Source: Psychroflexus aestuariivivens
GTDB taxonomy: Bacteria > Bacteroidota > Bacteroidia > Flavobacteriales > Flavobacteriaceae
Assembly: GCF_004010055.1 (NCBI RefSeq)
Contig: NZ_RQVT01000001.1
Location: 62,001 to 126,000, forward strand
Direction: 5' to 3'
Length of the DNA stretch: 64,000 nt
The notes below the pieces were generated by a model. The model did not search any database and had not been told where the DNA came from. It worked only from the letters and a program-made list of their open reading frames with translations. Position numbers and translations under genes: made by a program. Shown piece after piece: positions 41,274 through 50,554 of this stretch (position 1 is its first letter; every line of letters starts with the position of its first letter).

Positions 41274-44200
41274 TTAAATATTTTTGTTCAACCAAGTTTT
41301 TGCGTTTTTGAAAGCTTCCAACCAAGGTGAAACTTCATCTTGTCGATCTTTTGGATAATACGCCCAATTCCAAGGAAACGTCGAACGTTCCAAGTGTGGC
41401 ATCATTACCAAATGTCTACCAGAATCATCGCAAAGCATAGCGGCGTTATAATCTGAACCATTCGGATTGCAAGGAAATTCTTCTCTGAAATATTTGCCTG
41501 GAATGTTATATTCAGATTCAGTTTTCGGTAAGTTGAATTTACCTTCACCGTGCGCTGCCCAAATGCCGAGTCGGCTGCCTTCCAAATTTTTCAACATCAC
41601 CGCATTCGATTTTTGAATATCGATTGCTGTAAATTGACATTCGAATTTTCCAGAATCGTTATGAAGCATTTTTGGCTTTTCATCGTGTTCTGGCGTGATT
41701 AAACCCAATTCCACAAAAAGTTGACAACCATTACAAACGCCTAAAGACAAGGTGTCTTCCCTGTTGAAGAAATTTTTAAGCGCCAAATTTGCGTTCTCAT
41801 TATATTTAAAAGCGCCAGCCCAGCCTTTCGCACTTCCCAAAACATCTGAATTTGAAAATCCACCAACTGCTGCAATAAATTGGACATCTTCCAGATTTTC
41901 TCGTCCAGACATTAAATCTGTCATGTGAATATCTTTAACATCAAAACCAGCTAAATGCATGGCTCTAGCCATTTCTCGCTCGCTATTCGATCCTTTTTCA
42001 CGAATGATTGCTGCTTTTATTTTTGGTGAATGGTCAAGTTTCAATTTTCCGTCAAAATGTTCAGGAAATTTGAAATTCAGTCCGTTGTTTTTGAAATTTT
42101 CAAAGCGTTCTTTAGCTTTTTCTTCGCCACTTTGGTGCTTGTCAAATTCATAAGAGGTTTTTCGCCAGAAATCTCGATAAGTATCAATATTGAATTGAAG
42201 TTTTTGTCGCTGATGCTGAATTTTCAATTCACCTGAATTTGTTACTGTTCCAATTTGAATTGCTTTGATATTCAGCGATTCTAATTCTTTTGAAAGTTCG
42301 GAATTCCCTTGGAAAATAATACCACTGTTTTCTGAAAATAAAATCTTAAATAGGTCAGTTTCATTTAGATTCGATAAATCGATTTCAGCACCAAGATTGT
42401 TTTCAGCAAAACACAATTCCAATAAAGCTGTAATCATTCCACCCGAAGAAATATCATGTCCGCTAGCGATTTTATTTGCTTTTATCAAATTTTGAATCGC
42501 ATTGAATTTACTTTTGAAGGCGTCGTCATTTTTAATACTTGGCGCACTCTCACCAACTTTATTTAAAATTTGCGCAAAAGATGAACCCCCAAGTTTAAAA
42601 TCATCGCCAGAAAAATCTAAGTAGTAAATTGGTCCGGCATTCAATTGAAAAACAGGTTCTATTACATTTGAAATATCATTGCAATTTCCTGCAGCAGAAA
42701 TGATTACTGTTCCAGGAGAAATGACTTCTTTATCTTTATATCTTTGTTTCATCGACAAAGAGTCTTTTCCGGTAGGAACGTTGATGCCTAAATTTATTGA
42801 AAATTCTGAAACTGCTTTCACAGCTTCATAAAGCCTGGCATCTTCGCCTTCATTCTTACAAGGCCACATCCAGTTGGCAGACAATGAGACAGATTTTAAG
42901 TCGTCTTTCAACGGTGCCCAAATGATGTTAGTCAAAGCTTCAGCTATTGAATTTTTAGCGCCAGCGATTGGATCAATTAAACCTGAAATTGGTGCATGAC
43001 CGATTGAAGTCGCAACGCCTTCTTTGCCATTGTAATCCAAAGCCACAACGCCACAATTATTTAGTGGAATTTGAAGCGCGCCCAAAGTTTGTTGTTTGGC
43101 AACGCGACCGCTAACGCAACGGTCAACTTTGTTCGTCAACCAATCTTTGCTTGCCACAGCTTCCAATTGAAGTAGTTGCTCAACGTAATTGTAAGTTTTA
43201 GATTTTTCAATTTCTATTTTACTGTAGTTTCTTTCAATACTTTCATCGGTCATGATTGTTTTTGGCGAACTGCCAAACATATCATCGAGTTGAAGATTTA
43301 ATGGCGTTTCTCCAGTATTTTGATTTTTGAAGACAAATTGATGATCATTGGTAACTTTTCCAACACGATACATCGGAGCGCGCTCTCTTTCAGCAATTTT
43401 TTGAAGTGTATCTGCATCTTTTTCTCCCATCACTAAACCCATGCGTTCTTGAGATTCGTTGCCGATAATTTCTTTAGCAGAAAGCGTAGGATCGCCAATA
43501 GGAAGTTTGTCAATATCAATATGTCCGCCAGTGTCTTCAACAAGTTCACTCAAACAATTCAAATGTCCGCCGGCTCCATGATCGTGAATAGAATTAATAG
43601 GGTTTTTATCAGCTTCTATCATGGCGCGAATAGCGTTAGCCGCTCTTTTTTGCATTTCAGGATTGGAGCGTTGAACAGCATTCAATTCTATTCCACTTTC
43701 GAATTCTCCTGTATCTGCAGAAGACACGGCAGCGCCGCCCATTCCAATTCTATAATTGTCGCCACCAAGAATGATGATGTCATCGTTTTCTTTCGGCAAA
43801 TCTTTAATAGCTTGCGATTTTTTACCGTAGCCAACGCCACCAGCCAACATTACAACTTTATCGTAGGCCAGAGTTCTATCGTGTTCTTTATGTTCAAAAG
43901 TGAACACAGAACCAGTGATTAACGGTTGTCCAAATTTATTACCAAAATCGGAAGCGCCGTTGGAAGCTTTGATTAAAATATCCAAAGGCGTCTGGTAAAG
44001 CCAAGGTCTTGGCGGAATGTTTTGCTCCCAATCTTGATTATTTATTCGAGAATAGGAAGTCATGTAAACTGCTGAACCTGCCAATGGAAGTGAACCCTTT
44101 CCGCCAGCTAATCTGTCTCGAATTTCACCGCCACTTCCAGTTGCTGCACCGTTGAATGGTTCAACTGTAGTGGGAAAATTGTGTGTTTCAGCTTTTAAAG

Positions 44201-44927
44201 AGATGACTGATTCAAACTCAGAATTTTGATAAAAATCTGCAATATCAGCCCGTTTTGGGGCAAATTGTTCAACTTTTGGTCCTTCTATAAATGCCACATT
44301 GTCTTTGTATGCAGAGACAATCGAATTTGGGTTTTTTTGTGAAGTTTTCTTAATCATTTTGAACAATGATTCTTCTTTTTCTTGTCCATCAATAATAAAA
44401 GTGCCATTGAAAATTTTATGGCGACAGTGTTCAGAATTGACTTGAGAAAATCCAAAAACTTCAGCATCAGTTAGTTTTCTACCAATTTTGTTGGACAAAT
44501 CCACAAGATATTTTACTTCTTCTACATTTAGAGCTAAACCTTCTTTCGCATTATATTCAGAAATATCATCGATTTCTAATACGGGTTCCGGTTTAATGTC
44601 AATTTGAAAAATATTCTGGTCTAAGCCGTCGTATTTTTGAAACAACATTTTGTCAAAATCTGATGAGTTTTTATCGGTTTCATGAAACTCTTCAATTCTA
44701 GAAATCCCTGGAACTCCCATGTTTTGGGTGATTTCTACCGCATTTGTACTCCAGGGTGTAATCATTACCCGACGAGGCCCAATAAAATGTCCATCGATTT
44801 GTTTTTCATCTACAAATGTAGCATCGCCAAATAGCCATTTTAGTTTTTTGATGGTTTCATAATCAGGACGTTTGTCCAAAGAAACAGCATAAAAGTGCGC
44901 CGAGTCAGTTTTGAAGAAGATAATCAT
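41274..44927 (-). CDS. purL: phosphoribosylformylglycinamidine synthase, long form
   Basis: A 1217-residue single-chain FGAR amidotransferase. The N-terminal region and synthase core (about 130-970) have VNSEHCRHKIFNG, KAETHNFPTTVEPFNGAATG and GGEIRDRLA. The C-terminal glutaminase (about 975-1217) has the Cys nucleophile in LGVCNGCQLFVELG and the His-Glu in MPHLERSTFPWNW. It makes FGAM from FGAR, ATP and glutamine in purine synthesis without separate PurQ/PurS. ATG 44927 is chosen; the in-frame TTG at 44963 is part of a TAATTTTG promoter element. First gene before the cupin. Confidence 0.97.
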   Translation of the reverse strand: MIIFFKTDSAHFYAVSLDKRPDYETIKKLKWLFGDATFVDEKQIDGHFIGPRRVMITPWSTNAVEITQNMGVPGISRIEEFHETDKNSSDFDKMLFQKYDGLDQNIFQIDIKPEPVLEIDDISEYNAKEGLALNVEEVKYLVDLSNKIGRKLTDAEVFGFSQVNSEHCRHKIFNGTFIIDGQEKEESLFKMIKKTSQKNPNSIVSAYKDNVAFIEGPKVEQFAPKRADIADFYQNSEFESVISLKAETHNFPTTVEPFNGAATGSGGEIRDRLAGGKGSLPLAGSAVYMTSYSRINNQDWEQNIPPRPWLYQTPLDILIKASNGASDFGNKFGQPLITGSVFTFEHKEHDRTLAYDKVVMLAGGVGYGKKSQAIKDLPKENDDIIILGGDNYRIGMGGAAVSSADTGEFESGIELNAVQRSNPEMQKRAANAIRAMIEADKNPINSIHDHGAGGHLNCLSELVEDTGGHIDIDKLPIGDPTLSAKEIIGNESQERMGLVMGEKDADTLQKIAERERAPMYRVGKVTNDHQFVFKNQNTGETPLNLQLDDMFGSSPKTIMTDESIERNYSKIEIEKSKTYNYVEQLLQLEAVASKDWLTNKVDRCVSGRVAKQQTLGALQIPLNNCGVVALDYNGKEGVATSIGHAPISGLIDPIAGAKNSIAEALTNIIWAPLKDDLKSVSLSANWMWPCKNEGEDARLYEAVKAVSEFSINLGINVPTGKDSLSMKQRYKDKEVISPGTVIISAAGNCNDISNVIEPVFQLNAGPIYYLDFSGDDFKLGGSSFAQILNKVGESAPSIKNDDAFKSKFNAIQNLIKANKIASGHDISSGGMITALLELCFAENNLGAEIDLSNLNETDLFKILFSENSGIIFQGNSELSKELESLNIKAIQIGTVTNSGELKIQHQRQKLQFNIDTYRDFWRKTSYEFDKHQSGEEKAKERFENFKNNGLNFKFPEHFDGKLKLDHSPKIKAAIIREKGSNSEREMARAMHLAGFDVKDIHMTDLMSGRENLEDVQFIAAVGGFSNSDVLGSAKGWAGAFKYNENANLALKNFFNREDTLSLGVCNGCQLFVELGLITPEHDEKPKMLHNDSGKFECQFTAIDIQKSNAVMLKNLEGSRLGIWAAHGEGKFNLPKTESEYNIPGKYFREEFPCNPNGSDYNAAMLCDDSGRHLVMMPHLERSTFPWNWAYYPKDRQDEVSPWLEAFKNAKTWLNKNI

Positions 44928-44960
44928 TTCTGAGTTATTTAAGTTGTGTTTTGACGCCTT

Positions 44961-44968
44961 CAAAATTA
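44961..44968 (-). promoter_or_regulatory. -7 element for purL
   Basis: The reverse strand reads TAATTTTG, 33 bases before ATG 44927. It explains why the in-frame TTG at 44961-44963 should not be used as start. No guanine or PRPP riboswitch was recognised. Confidence 0.5.
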
Positions 44969-45075
44969 CGATAAATATATGAGTATTTCAGATTTTTGGT
45001 TAAGTTTGAATTTAATTTTCATGAATAATAAAATTCCAATTTATCATTGGTTTTCAACTTTAACTAAATTCAGTT

Positions 45076-46149
45076 TTGAAACATTTCACACTCAAATTTT
45101 TAGCTATTTTATTACCTATCCAAATTGCGTTGATTTCGATATTGAAATTATTTCCTAAATTTATTGAACAATATTATAGCCAAAATCTGTTTTTTGTCAT
45201 CTCCAAAACTCAACATTTCTTACTGTCCTGGATTCCATTTTCATTTGGTGATTTATTATACGCTTTTATAGTTATTTGGATTTTATTCTGGATTTTCAAA
45301 CTTTTTCGAAATAAATTCAAAAATTTCAAAATCAAGTTGTTAGAAGTATTGGCATTTTTGTCTGTATTTTACTTCTTATTCCATTTCTTTTGGGGTTTGA
45401 ATTACTATAGATTGCCTTTACATAAAAATTTAAAGATTGGAACAGAATATTCTAAAACTGAATTGGTAGATTTTACATGTGAATTGATTCAAAGAACCAA
45501 TATTGCACATCGAAAATTAGTTAGTCACGATTCAACTAAAGTCGACTTCAATTTTAAACAAAAAGAGTTGCAAGATTTAGTTTTTGATGCTTATCAAAAT
45601 TTTGAAAACGAAAAGTTTCATTTCAAATATGAAAGAGAAAATGTAAAGCCTTCATTATTTTCTTTACCACTTTCATATGCAGGATTCAGTGGTTACGTAA
45701 ATCCATTTACAAATGAAGCGCAGTATAATTACAAAATACCAACTTATAAATTACCAACATCGATTGCTCATGAAATCGGCCATCAATTAGGCTATTCCAA
45801 AGAAAATGAAGCCAATTTTATTGCGTCAATTTTAAGTATTCATGATAAAAACCCACATGTGAGATATTCGGGTTTAACTTTTGCCTTAAAATATAGTCTA
45901 ACTGATATTTATAAAAGTGACCCTGAATTATCTCAAGTTCTAATTTCTGAATTGAATCCTGGGGTAATGAAGAATTATAAAGAAGTTCAGGGTTTTTGGG
46001 ATAAGTATCGTGGTCCTATTGAACTATTTATGGAAATGATGTATGGTAATTATCTAAAAATCAACAACCAACCGAAAGGTATGGATAGCTATAATTATGT
46101 TGTTGCTTTACTTGTGAACTACCATAAAAGCTTTAATATTTTTGAATAA
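45076..46149 (+). CDS. DUF3810-like membrane protein with HEIGH zinc motif
   Basis: 357 residues. Two to three N-terminal membrane segments are visible (about 8-28, 40-75 and 90-110), followed by a soluble domain with TSIAHEIGHQLGYSKENEANF (His232, Glu233, His236 and a downstream Glu), the pattern of zincin peptidases. DUF3810 proteins of Bacteroidota carry this motif, but no substrate is known. The start is TTG at 45076, as no ATG precedes the first membrane helix. The amidohydrolase gene follows after 15 bases in the same direction. Confidence 0.82.
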   Translation: MKHFTLKFLAILLPIQIALISILKLFPKFIEQYYSQNLFFVISKTQHFLLSWIPFSFGDLLYAFIVIWILFWIFKLFRNKFKNFKIKLLEVLAFLSVFYFLFHFFWGLNYYRLPLHKNLKIGTEYSKTELVDFTCELIQRTNIAHRKLVSHDSTKVDFNFKQKELQDLVFDAYQNFENEKFHFKYERENVKPSLFSLPLSYAGFSGYVNPFTNEAQYNYKIPTYKLPTSIAHEIGHQLGYSKENEANFIASILSIHDKNPHVRYSGLTFALKYSLTDIYKSDPELSQVLISELNPGVMKNYKEVQGFWDKYRGPIELFMEMMYGNYLKINNQPKGMDSYNYVVALLVNYHKSFNIFE

Positions 46150-46164
46150 CTAAAATCAATTTCA

Positions 46165-49161
46165 ATGAAACACAATGTTTTAATTTTATTATTTTTTATT
46201 GGTTTTTTAGCCTCCTCTCAGGACTATTTTCCCGATAGTCAAGCGGTAAAAACCAAATCTGAAAATTTCGTGGCTTTGCATTCGGCAACGATTCACGTAT
46301 CATCAAAAAAAACTATTGAATATGCGACGATTTTGTTTAAAAATGGTAAAATAATAGATGTTGGGAAATCAGTAAAATTACCTGAAAACACAATTAAAAT
46401 TGATGCTAAAGGAAAGCATATTTATCCATCATTTATCGAGGTTTATTCTGATTTCGGAATCAAAAAGATTGAATCTGCACCAAGACAATCTCAACCCCAA
46501 TACGATCCAAACCGAAAAGGTTATTATTGGAATGACCACGTTAGACCAGACCAAAACGCCATTTCTCATTTTGAATTCGATGATTCTGAAGCTGAAAAAC
46601 TAAGAAAATCAGGTTTTGGTGTCGTCAACACGCACATTACAGATGGCTTTGTAAGAGGAACTTCAGCTTTATTTGCATTGAACGAAAGTGAAAATGTGAA
46701 TGAAAATTTACTGTCTAAACATTCTGCACAATATTTTGCGTTTGACAAAAGCAAACAATCTCGACAAGCCTATCCAAGCTCTATTATGGGTTTCACAGCT
46801 TTGCTAAGACAGTTTTATTTGGATACCGAAGCTTATCAAAACGGTTTGATTGACAACAAAGATTTAGCAATTGAAGCTTTTATTGGCAATAAAAATTTAC
46901 CACAAATTTTTAATGTTGATAATTATTTAAATGCTTTGCGTGCTGACAAAATTGGAGATCAGTTTGGCGTTCAATACACAATAATTGGTAGTGGAGATGA
47001 ATATAAACGTGTTCAAGAGATTAAAGATACCAAAGCAAAATTCATTTTGCCTTTAGATTTTCCAGAGGCTTTCGATGTAGAAAATCCGCATTTGAGAGAC
47101 TACTTGTCATTATCAGAGATGAGACATTGGCATCACGCACCTGCTAATCCAAAGATTTTAGCTGACAATGACATTACTTTTGCATTCACAAGCAAAGGTT
47201 TGGAGTCTCCAGATGAACTTTTGAAAAATCTTAGAAAATCTATCGATTTAGGTTTGGATAAAAATTTAGCTTTAGCTGCTTTAACCGAAGTTCCTGCAGA
47301 AATTATCGGTAAATCTGACCAACTCGGAACTTTGGAAAAAGGTAAAATAGCAAACTTTTTCATCTCATCGAAAGCTTTATTTGAAGATGATTTCAAAATC
47401 TATGAAAATTGGGTACAAGGTGAACGCCATATTTTCGAAGACATCGATGTTATAGATATTTCAGGTCAATACAACTTAACTTTTGAAGGTGAAACCTACG
47501 AACTAAACATCAAAAATGAAGCTGAAAAATATTCTGCTGAAGTTAAGCAAGACACTTTGAAATTAGGCAGCAAATTAACTTATGAAAAAGGCTGGTTAAA
47601 CCTTATTCTCACTGAAACCGACAAAGACAGCGACAAATATGTTTTGCTGACCTCTAAAATTGACACATCAAATAAAGCAATTTCAGGGAAAGCTATTTTA
47701 CCAAATGGCGATGAAACTAAATTCACAGCAACTATAGCTACAAATAAAGAAAGTGAAGATAAAGATGAGGATAAAGATGAAGAAAAAGAGGATGAAAGTG
47801 ATGCAAAACTTTTGAACGTCAGATATCCAAATATGGCTTATGGTTTAAAAGATAAAACCAAAGAATCCCATCGACTTTTGATTAAAAACGCCACGGTAAT
47901 CACTGGAGAATCCGAAGGAACTTTAGAAAATACGGATGTTTTGGTGATCGACGGAAAAATCGAAAAAATCGATCGAAACCTAAACGACCGTCGCGCTGAA
48001 GTCATTGAAGGTGAAGGTAAATATTTAACAGCTGGAATCGTGGATGAACATTCACATATTGCAGCTAGTTCTGTCAATGAAGGCGGTCATAATTCTTCTG
48101 CGGAAGTCACAATGGAAGACGCTGTCAATCCCGACGATATAAGCATTTATAGAGCTTTAGCTGGTGGTGTGACTAGCGTTCAGTTACTACACGGTTCTGC
48201 CAATCCAATTGGTGGTCAATCTGCCATTTTAAAATTAAAATGGGGCGAAGATGCTGAAGATATGATTTACGACAATTCTCCAAAATTCATCAAATTCGCT
48301 TTGGGTGAAAATGTGAAGCAGTCCAACTGGGGCGGAAATTCTCGTTTTCCACAAAGTAGAATGGGCGTAGAGCAGGTGTTTATAGATTATTTTACAAGAG
48401 CCAAAGAATATGAACACAAAAAGAATTCTGGTGAAACATACCGTAAAGACGAAGAAATGGAAACTTTACTGGAAATCATCAATGGCGAACGTTTTATCAG
48501 TTGTCATTCTTACGTTCAAAGTGAAATCAATATGTTGATGAAAGTGGCTGAACAATTTGGTTTTACAGTCAACACGTTTACGCACATTTTAGAAGGTTAT
48601 AAAGTTGCTGACAAAATGAAAGCACACGGCGCTGGCGCGTCCACCTTCAGCGATTGGTGGGCTTACAAATACGAGGTTAATGATGCAATTCCATTTAATG
48701 CGGCAATCATGCACAATCAAGGAATCACTGTTGCGATAAATAGTGATGATGGCGAAATGATTCGAAGATTGAATCAAGAAGCCGCCAAAACCATTAAATA
48801 TGGTGATGTTTCAGAAGATGAAGCTTGGAAATTTGTAACATTAAACCCTGCCAAATTATTGCATATTGAAGATCGAGTCGGTAGTATCAAAGTAGGTAAA
48901 GATGCCGATCTTGTGTTATGGAATGTGCATCCGCTTTCAGTTTATGCAAAACCAGAAAAAACTATGATTGAAGGTCAAATTTACTTCGATTTAGAGAAAG
49001 ATTTAGCCATGAGGGAATCTATAAAAGAGGAGCGAAATTTTCTCATTAACAAAATGATGAAAGCAAAAAACAAAGGTTTAAAAACACAACCGATCAAAAA
49101 GAAAGAAAAAGAATTTTTGCATTGCGATAGTTTAGATGAACTCAACCATACACACGAATAA
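46165..49161 (+). CDS. large exported protein with two amidohydrolase modules, one active-looking
   Basis: 998 residues with a signal peptide (to about ASSQ19). Module 1 (about 30-430) has the amidohydrolase outline (IDAKGKHIYPSFIEVYSDFG, LGTLEKGKIANFF) but lacks the HxH motif at the usual place. A beta segment and an acidic linker (EDKDEDKDEEKEDE) follow. Module 2 (about 560-960) is complete: His629 and His631 in VDEHSHI, His781 in SCHSYVQ, His807 in THILEG and Asp861 in INSDDGE, the ligands of imidazolonepropionase-like metal hydrolases. Substrate unknown. It ends one base before the next amidohydrolase gene. Confidence 0.87.
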   Translation: MKHNVLILLFFIGFLASSQDYFPDSQAVKTKSENFVALHSATIHVSSKKTIEYATILFKNGKIIDVGKSVKLPENTIKIDAKGKHIYPSFIEVYSDFGIKKIESAPRQSQPQYDPNRKGYYWNDHVRPDQNAISHFEFDDSEAEKLRKSGFGVVNTHITDGFVRGTSALFALNESENVNENLLSKHSAQYFAFDKSKQSRQAYPSSIMGFTALLRQFYLDTEAYQNGLIDNKDLAIEAFIGNKNLPQIFNVDNYLNALRADKIGDQFGVQYTIIGSGDEYKRVQEIKDTKAKFILPLDFPEAFDVENPHLRDYLSLSEMRHWHHAPANPKILADNDITFAFTSKGLESPDELLKNLRKSIDLGLDKNLALAALTEVPAEIIGKSDQLGTLEKGKIANFFISSKALFEDDFKIYENWVQGERHIFEDIDVIDISGQYNLTFEGETYELNIKNEAEKYSAEVKQDTLKLGSKLTYEKGWLNLILTETDKDSDKYVLLTSKIDTSNKAISGKAILPNGDETKFTATIATNKESEDKDEDKDEEKEDESDAKLLNVRYPNMAYGLKDKTKESHRLLIKNATVITGESEGTLENTDVLVIDGKIEKIDRNLNDRRAEVIEGEGKYLTAGIVDEHSHIAASSVNEGGHNSSAEVTMEDAVNPDDISIYRALAGGVTSVQLLHGSANPIGGQSAILKLKWGEDAEDMIYDNSPKFIKFALGENVKQSNWGGNSRFPQSRMGVEQVFIDYFTRAKEYEHKKNSGETYRKDEEMETLLEIINGERFISCHSYVQSEINMLMKVAEQFGFTVNTFTHILEGYKVADKMKAHGAGASTFSDWWAYKYEVNDAIPFNAAIMHNQGITVAINSDDGEMIRRLNQEAAKTIKYGDVSEDEAWKFVTLNPAKLLHIEDRVGSIKVGKDADLVLWNVHPLSVYAKPEKTMIEGQIYFDLEKDLAMRESIKEERNFLINKMMKAKNKGLKTQPIKKKEKEFLHCDSLDELNHTHE

Positions 49162-49162
49162 A

Positions 49163-50449
49163 ATGAAAAATTTTTCAAATACCATACAGATTCTAATCGC
49201 CTTGTTGATTTCAATTTCGACAATGGCGCAACAAACGCCAGCTCCAGAGCAAAATGAAACAATTTCAATTGTAGGTGGAACGGCTCACATTGGCAATGGC
49301 GAAGTGATAGAAGATGCCGTTATTGTTTTTGATAATGGAAAAATTACTTATGTAGGAACCGATAAAACTCAGGCAAAAGGGAAACAAATTTCAGCAGAAA
49401 ACAATCACATTTATCCTGGTTTCATTGCGCCAAATGCCACTTTAGGTTTAGTTGAAATCGATGCGGTAAAAGCTACGGATGATGAAGATGAATTGGGTAA
49501 AATGTTACCACATGTAAGAAGTATCATTGCGTATAACACAGAAAGTAAAATTGTAGAAAGTATGCGACCAAATGGGGTGTTGATGGGACAAATCGCGCCT
49601 CGTGGCGGACGAATTTCAGGAACCTCTTCCATTGTTCATTTCGATGCTTGGAACTGGGAAGATGCAATCATCAAGGAAGACGATGGCATTCATTTGAATT
49701 GGCCAAGCAGTTTCAAAAGAAGCGGCAGTTGGTATGATGCAGAACGTCCTTTTGAACAAAATAAAAAATATGATTCAGAAGTTGAAAACCTGATTACATA
49801 TTTTCAAAATGCGAAAGTCTACAATTCAGATGAAAAAGATTTAGAATTTGAAGCCATGCAGGGCCTTTTTGAGGGTTCTAAATCATTATTTGTTCATGTT
49901 GATGGTGAAAAAGAAATTCAAGATGTGATTAGTTTTAAGAAACAAATGAATTTTGATCAATTGACGATTGTCGGCGCTTATCAAAGTCATAAACTTGCCA
50001 AATTATTGAAATCCGAAAATATTTCAGTATTGATTCAGCGTGTGCATTCTACACCAACTTTTGAAGACGATGACTACGATTTACCATACAAATTACCCAA
50101 AATACTTCATGATGCAGGTGTTTTGGTCGCTTTGGAAGGCAGCGGAAGCATGGAACGTATGAATTCCAGAAATTTACCATTTTATGCCGGAACCGCTGCG
50201 GCTTTTGGTTTAGATAAAGAAATTGCCTTGCAAATGATTACGCTGAATACAGCTAAAATTCTTGGTGTAGACAATCAAATTGGAAGTTTGGAAGTGGGCA
50301 AAGATGCTACGTTATTTATCAGTGAAGGCGATGCTTTAGACATGAAAACAAACAAATTGATTCAAGCATTTATCCAAGGTAGAAACATCAGTTTAGAAAC
50401 TCATCAAACGGAATTGTATCAACGTTATTCTGATAAATACGACGATTAA
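49163..50449 (+). CDS. exported amidohydrolase-like protein without metal ligands
   Basis: 428 residues from ATG 49163 with a signal peptide (to about MAQQ24). The family outline is visible: SIVGGTAHIGNGEVIEDAVI, HIYPGFIAPNATLGLVEID, VLVALEGSGSMERMNSRNLP, and GSLEVGKDATLFISEGDAL at the end. The HxH pair expected after YPGF is replaced by APNAT, and no His cluster is evident later, so hydrolase activity is doubtful. It resembles module 1 of the preceding protein and may have come from it or act as its partner. It is followed by a terminator. Confidence 0.8.
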   Translation: MKNFSNTIQILIALLISISTMAQQTPAPEQNETISIVGGTAHIGNGEVIEDAVIVFDNGKITYVGTDKTQAKGKQISAENNHIYPGFIAPNATLGLVEIDAVKATDDEDELGKMLPHVRSIIAYNTESKIVESMRPNGVLMGQIAPRGGRISGTSSIVHFDAWNWEDAIIKEDDGIHLNWPSSFKRSGSWYDAERPFEQNKKYDSEVENLITYFQNAKVYNSDEKDLEFEAMQGLFEGSKSLFVHVDGEKEIQDVISFKKQMNFDQLTIVGAYQSHKLAKLLKSENISVLIQRVHSTPTFEDDDYDLPYKLPKILHDAGVLVALEGSGSMERMNSRNLPFYAGTAAAFGLDKEIALQMITLNTAKILGVDNQIGSLEVGKDATLFISEGDALDMKTNKLIQAFIQGRNISLETHQTELYQRYSDKYDD

Positions 50450-50470
50450 TTTTTAATTTTAAAATTAATC

Positions 50471-50500
50471 AAAGCTGTTTCATTTTGAAGCAGCTTTTTT
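50471..50500 (+). terminator. intrinsic terminator after the amidohydrolase pair
   Basis: AAAGCTGTTTC pairs with GAAGCAGCTTT (one G-T pair) around a five-base loop and is followed by T residues, 22 bases after the stop codon. Confidence 0.88.
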
Positions 50501-50554
50501 CGTTTTTAGAAGGAAGATTTGTAAATTTTTTTTGAATTATACTATATTCGTTTC

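Noticed and set aside
43449-43922. 157-codon open frame on the plus strand
   Set aside because: Antisense to purL, inside its conserved core; a shadow of the coding strand.
46165-50449. Imidazolonepropionase (hutI) as part of a histidine pathway with hutH
   Set aside because: Both proteins are exported, module 2 is embedded in a much larger protein, and hutH is 14 kb away without hutU.
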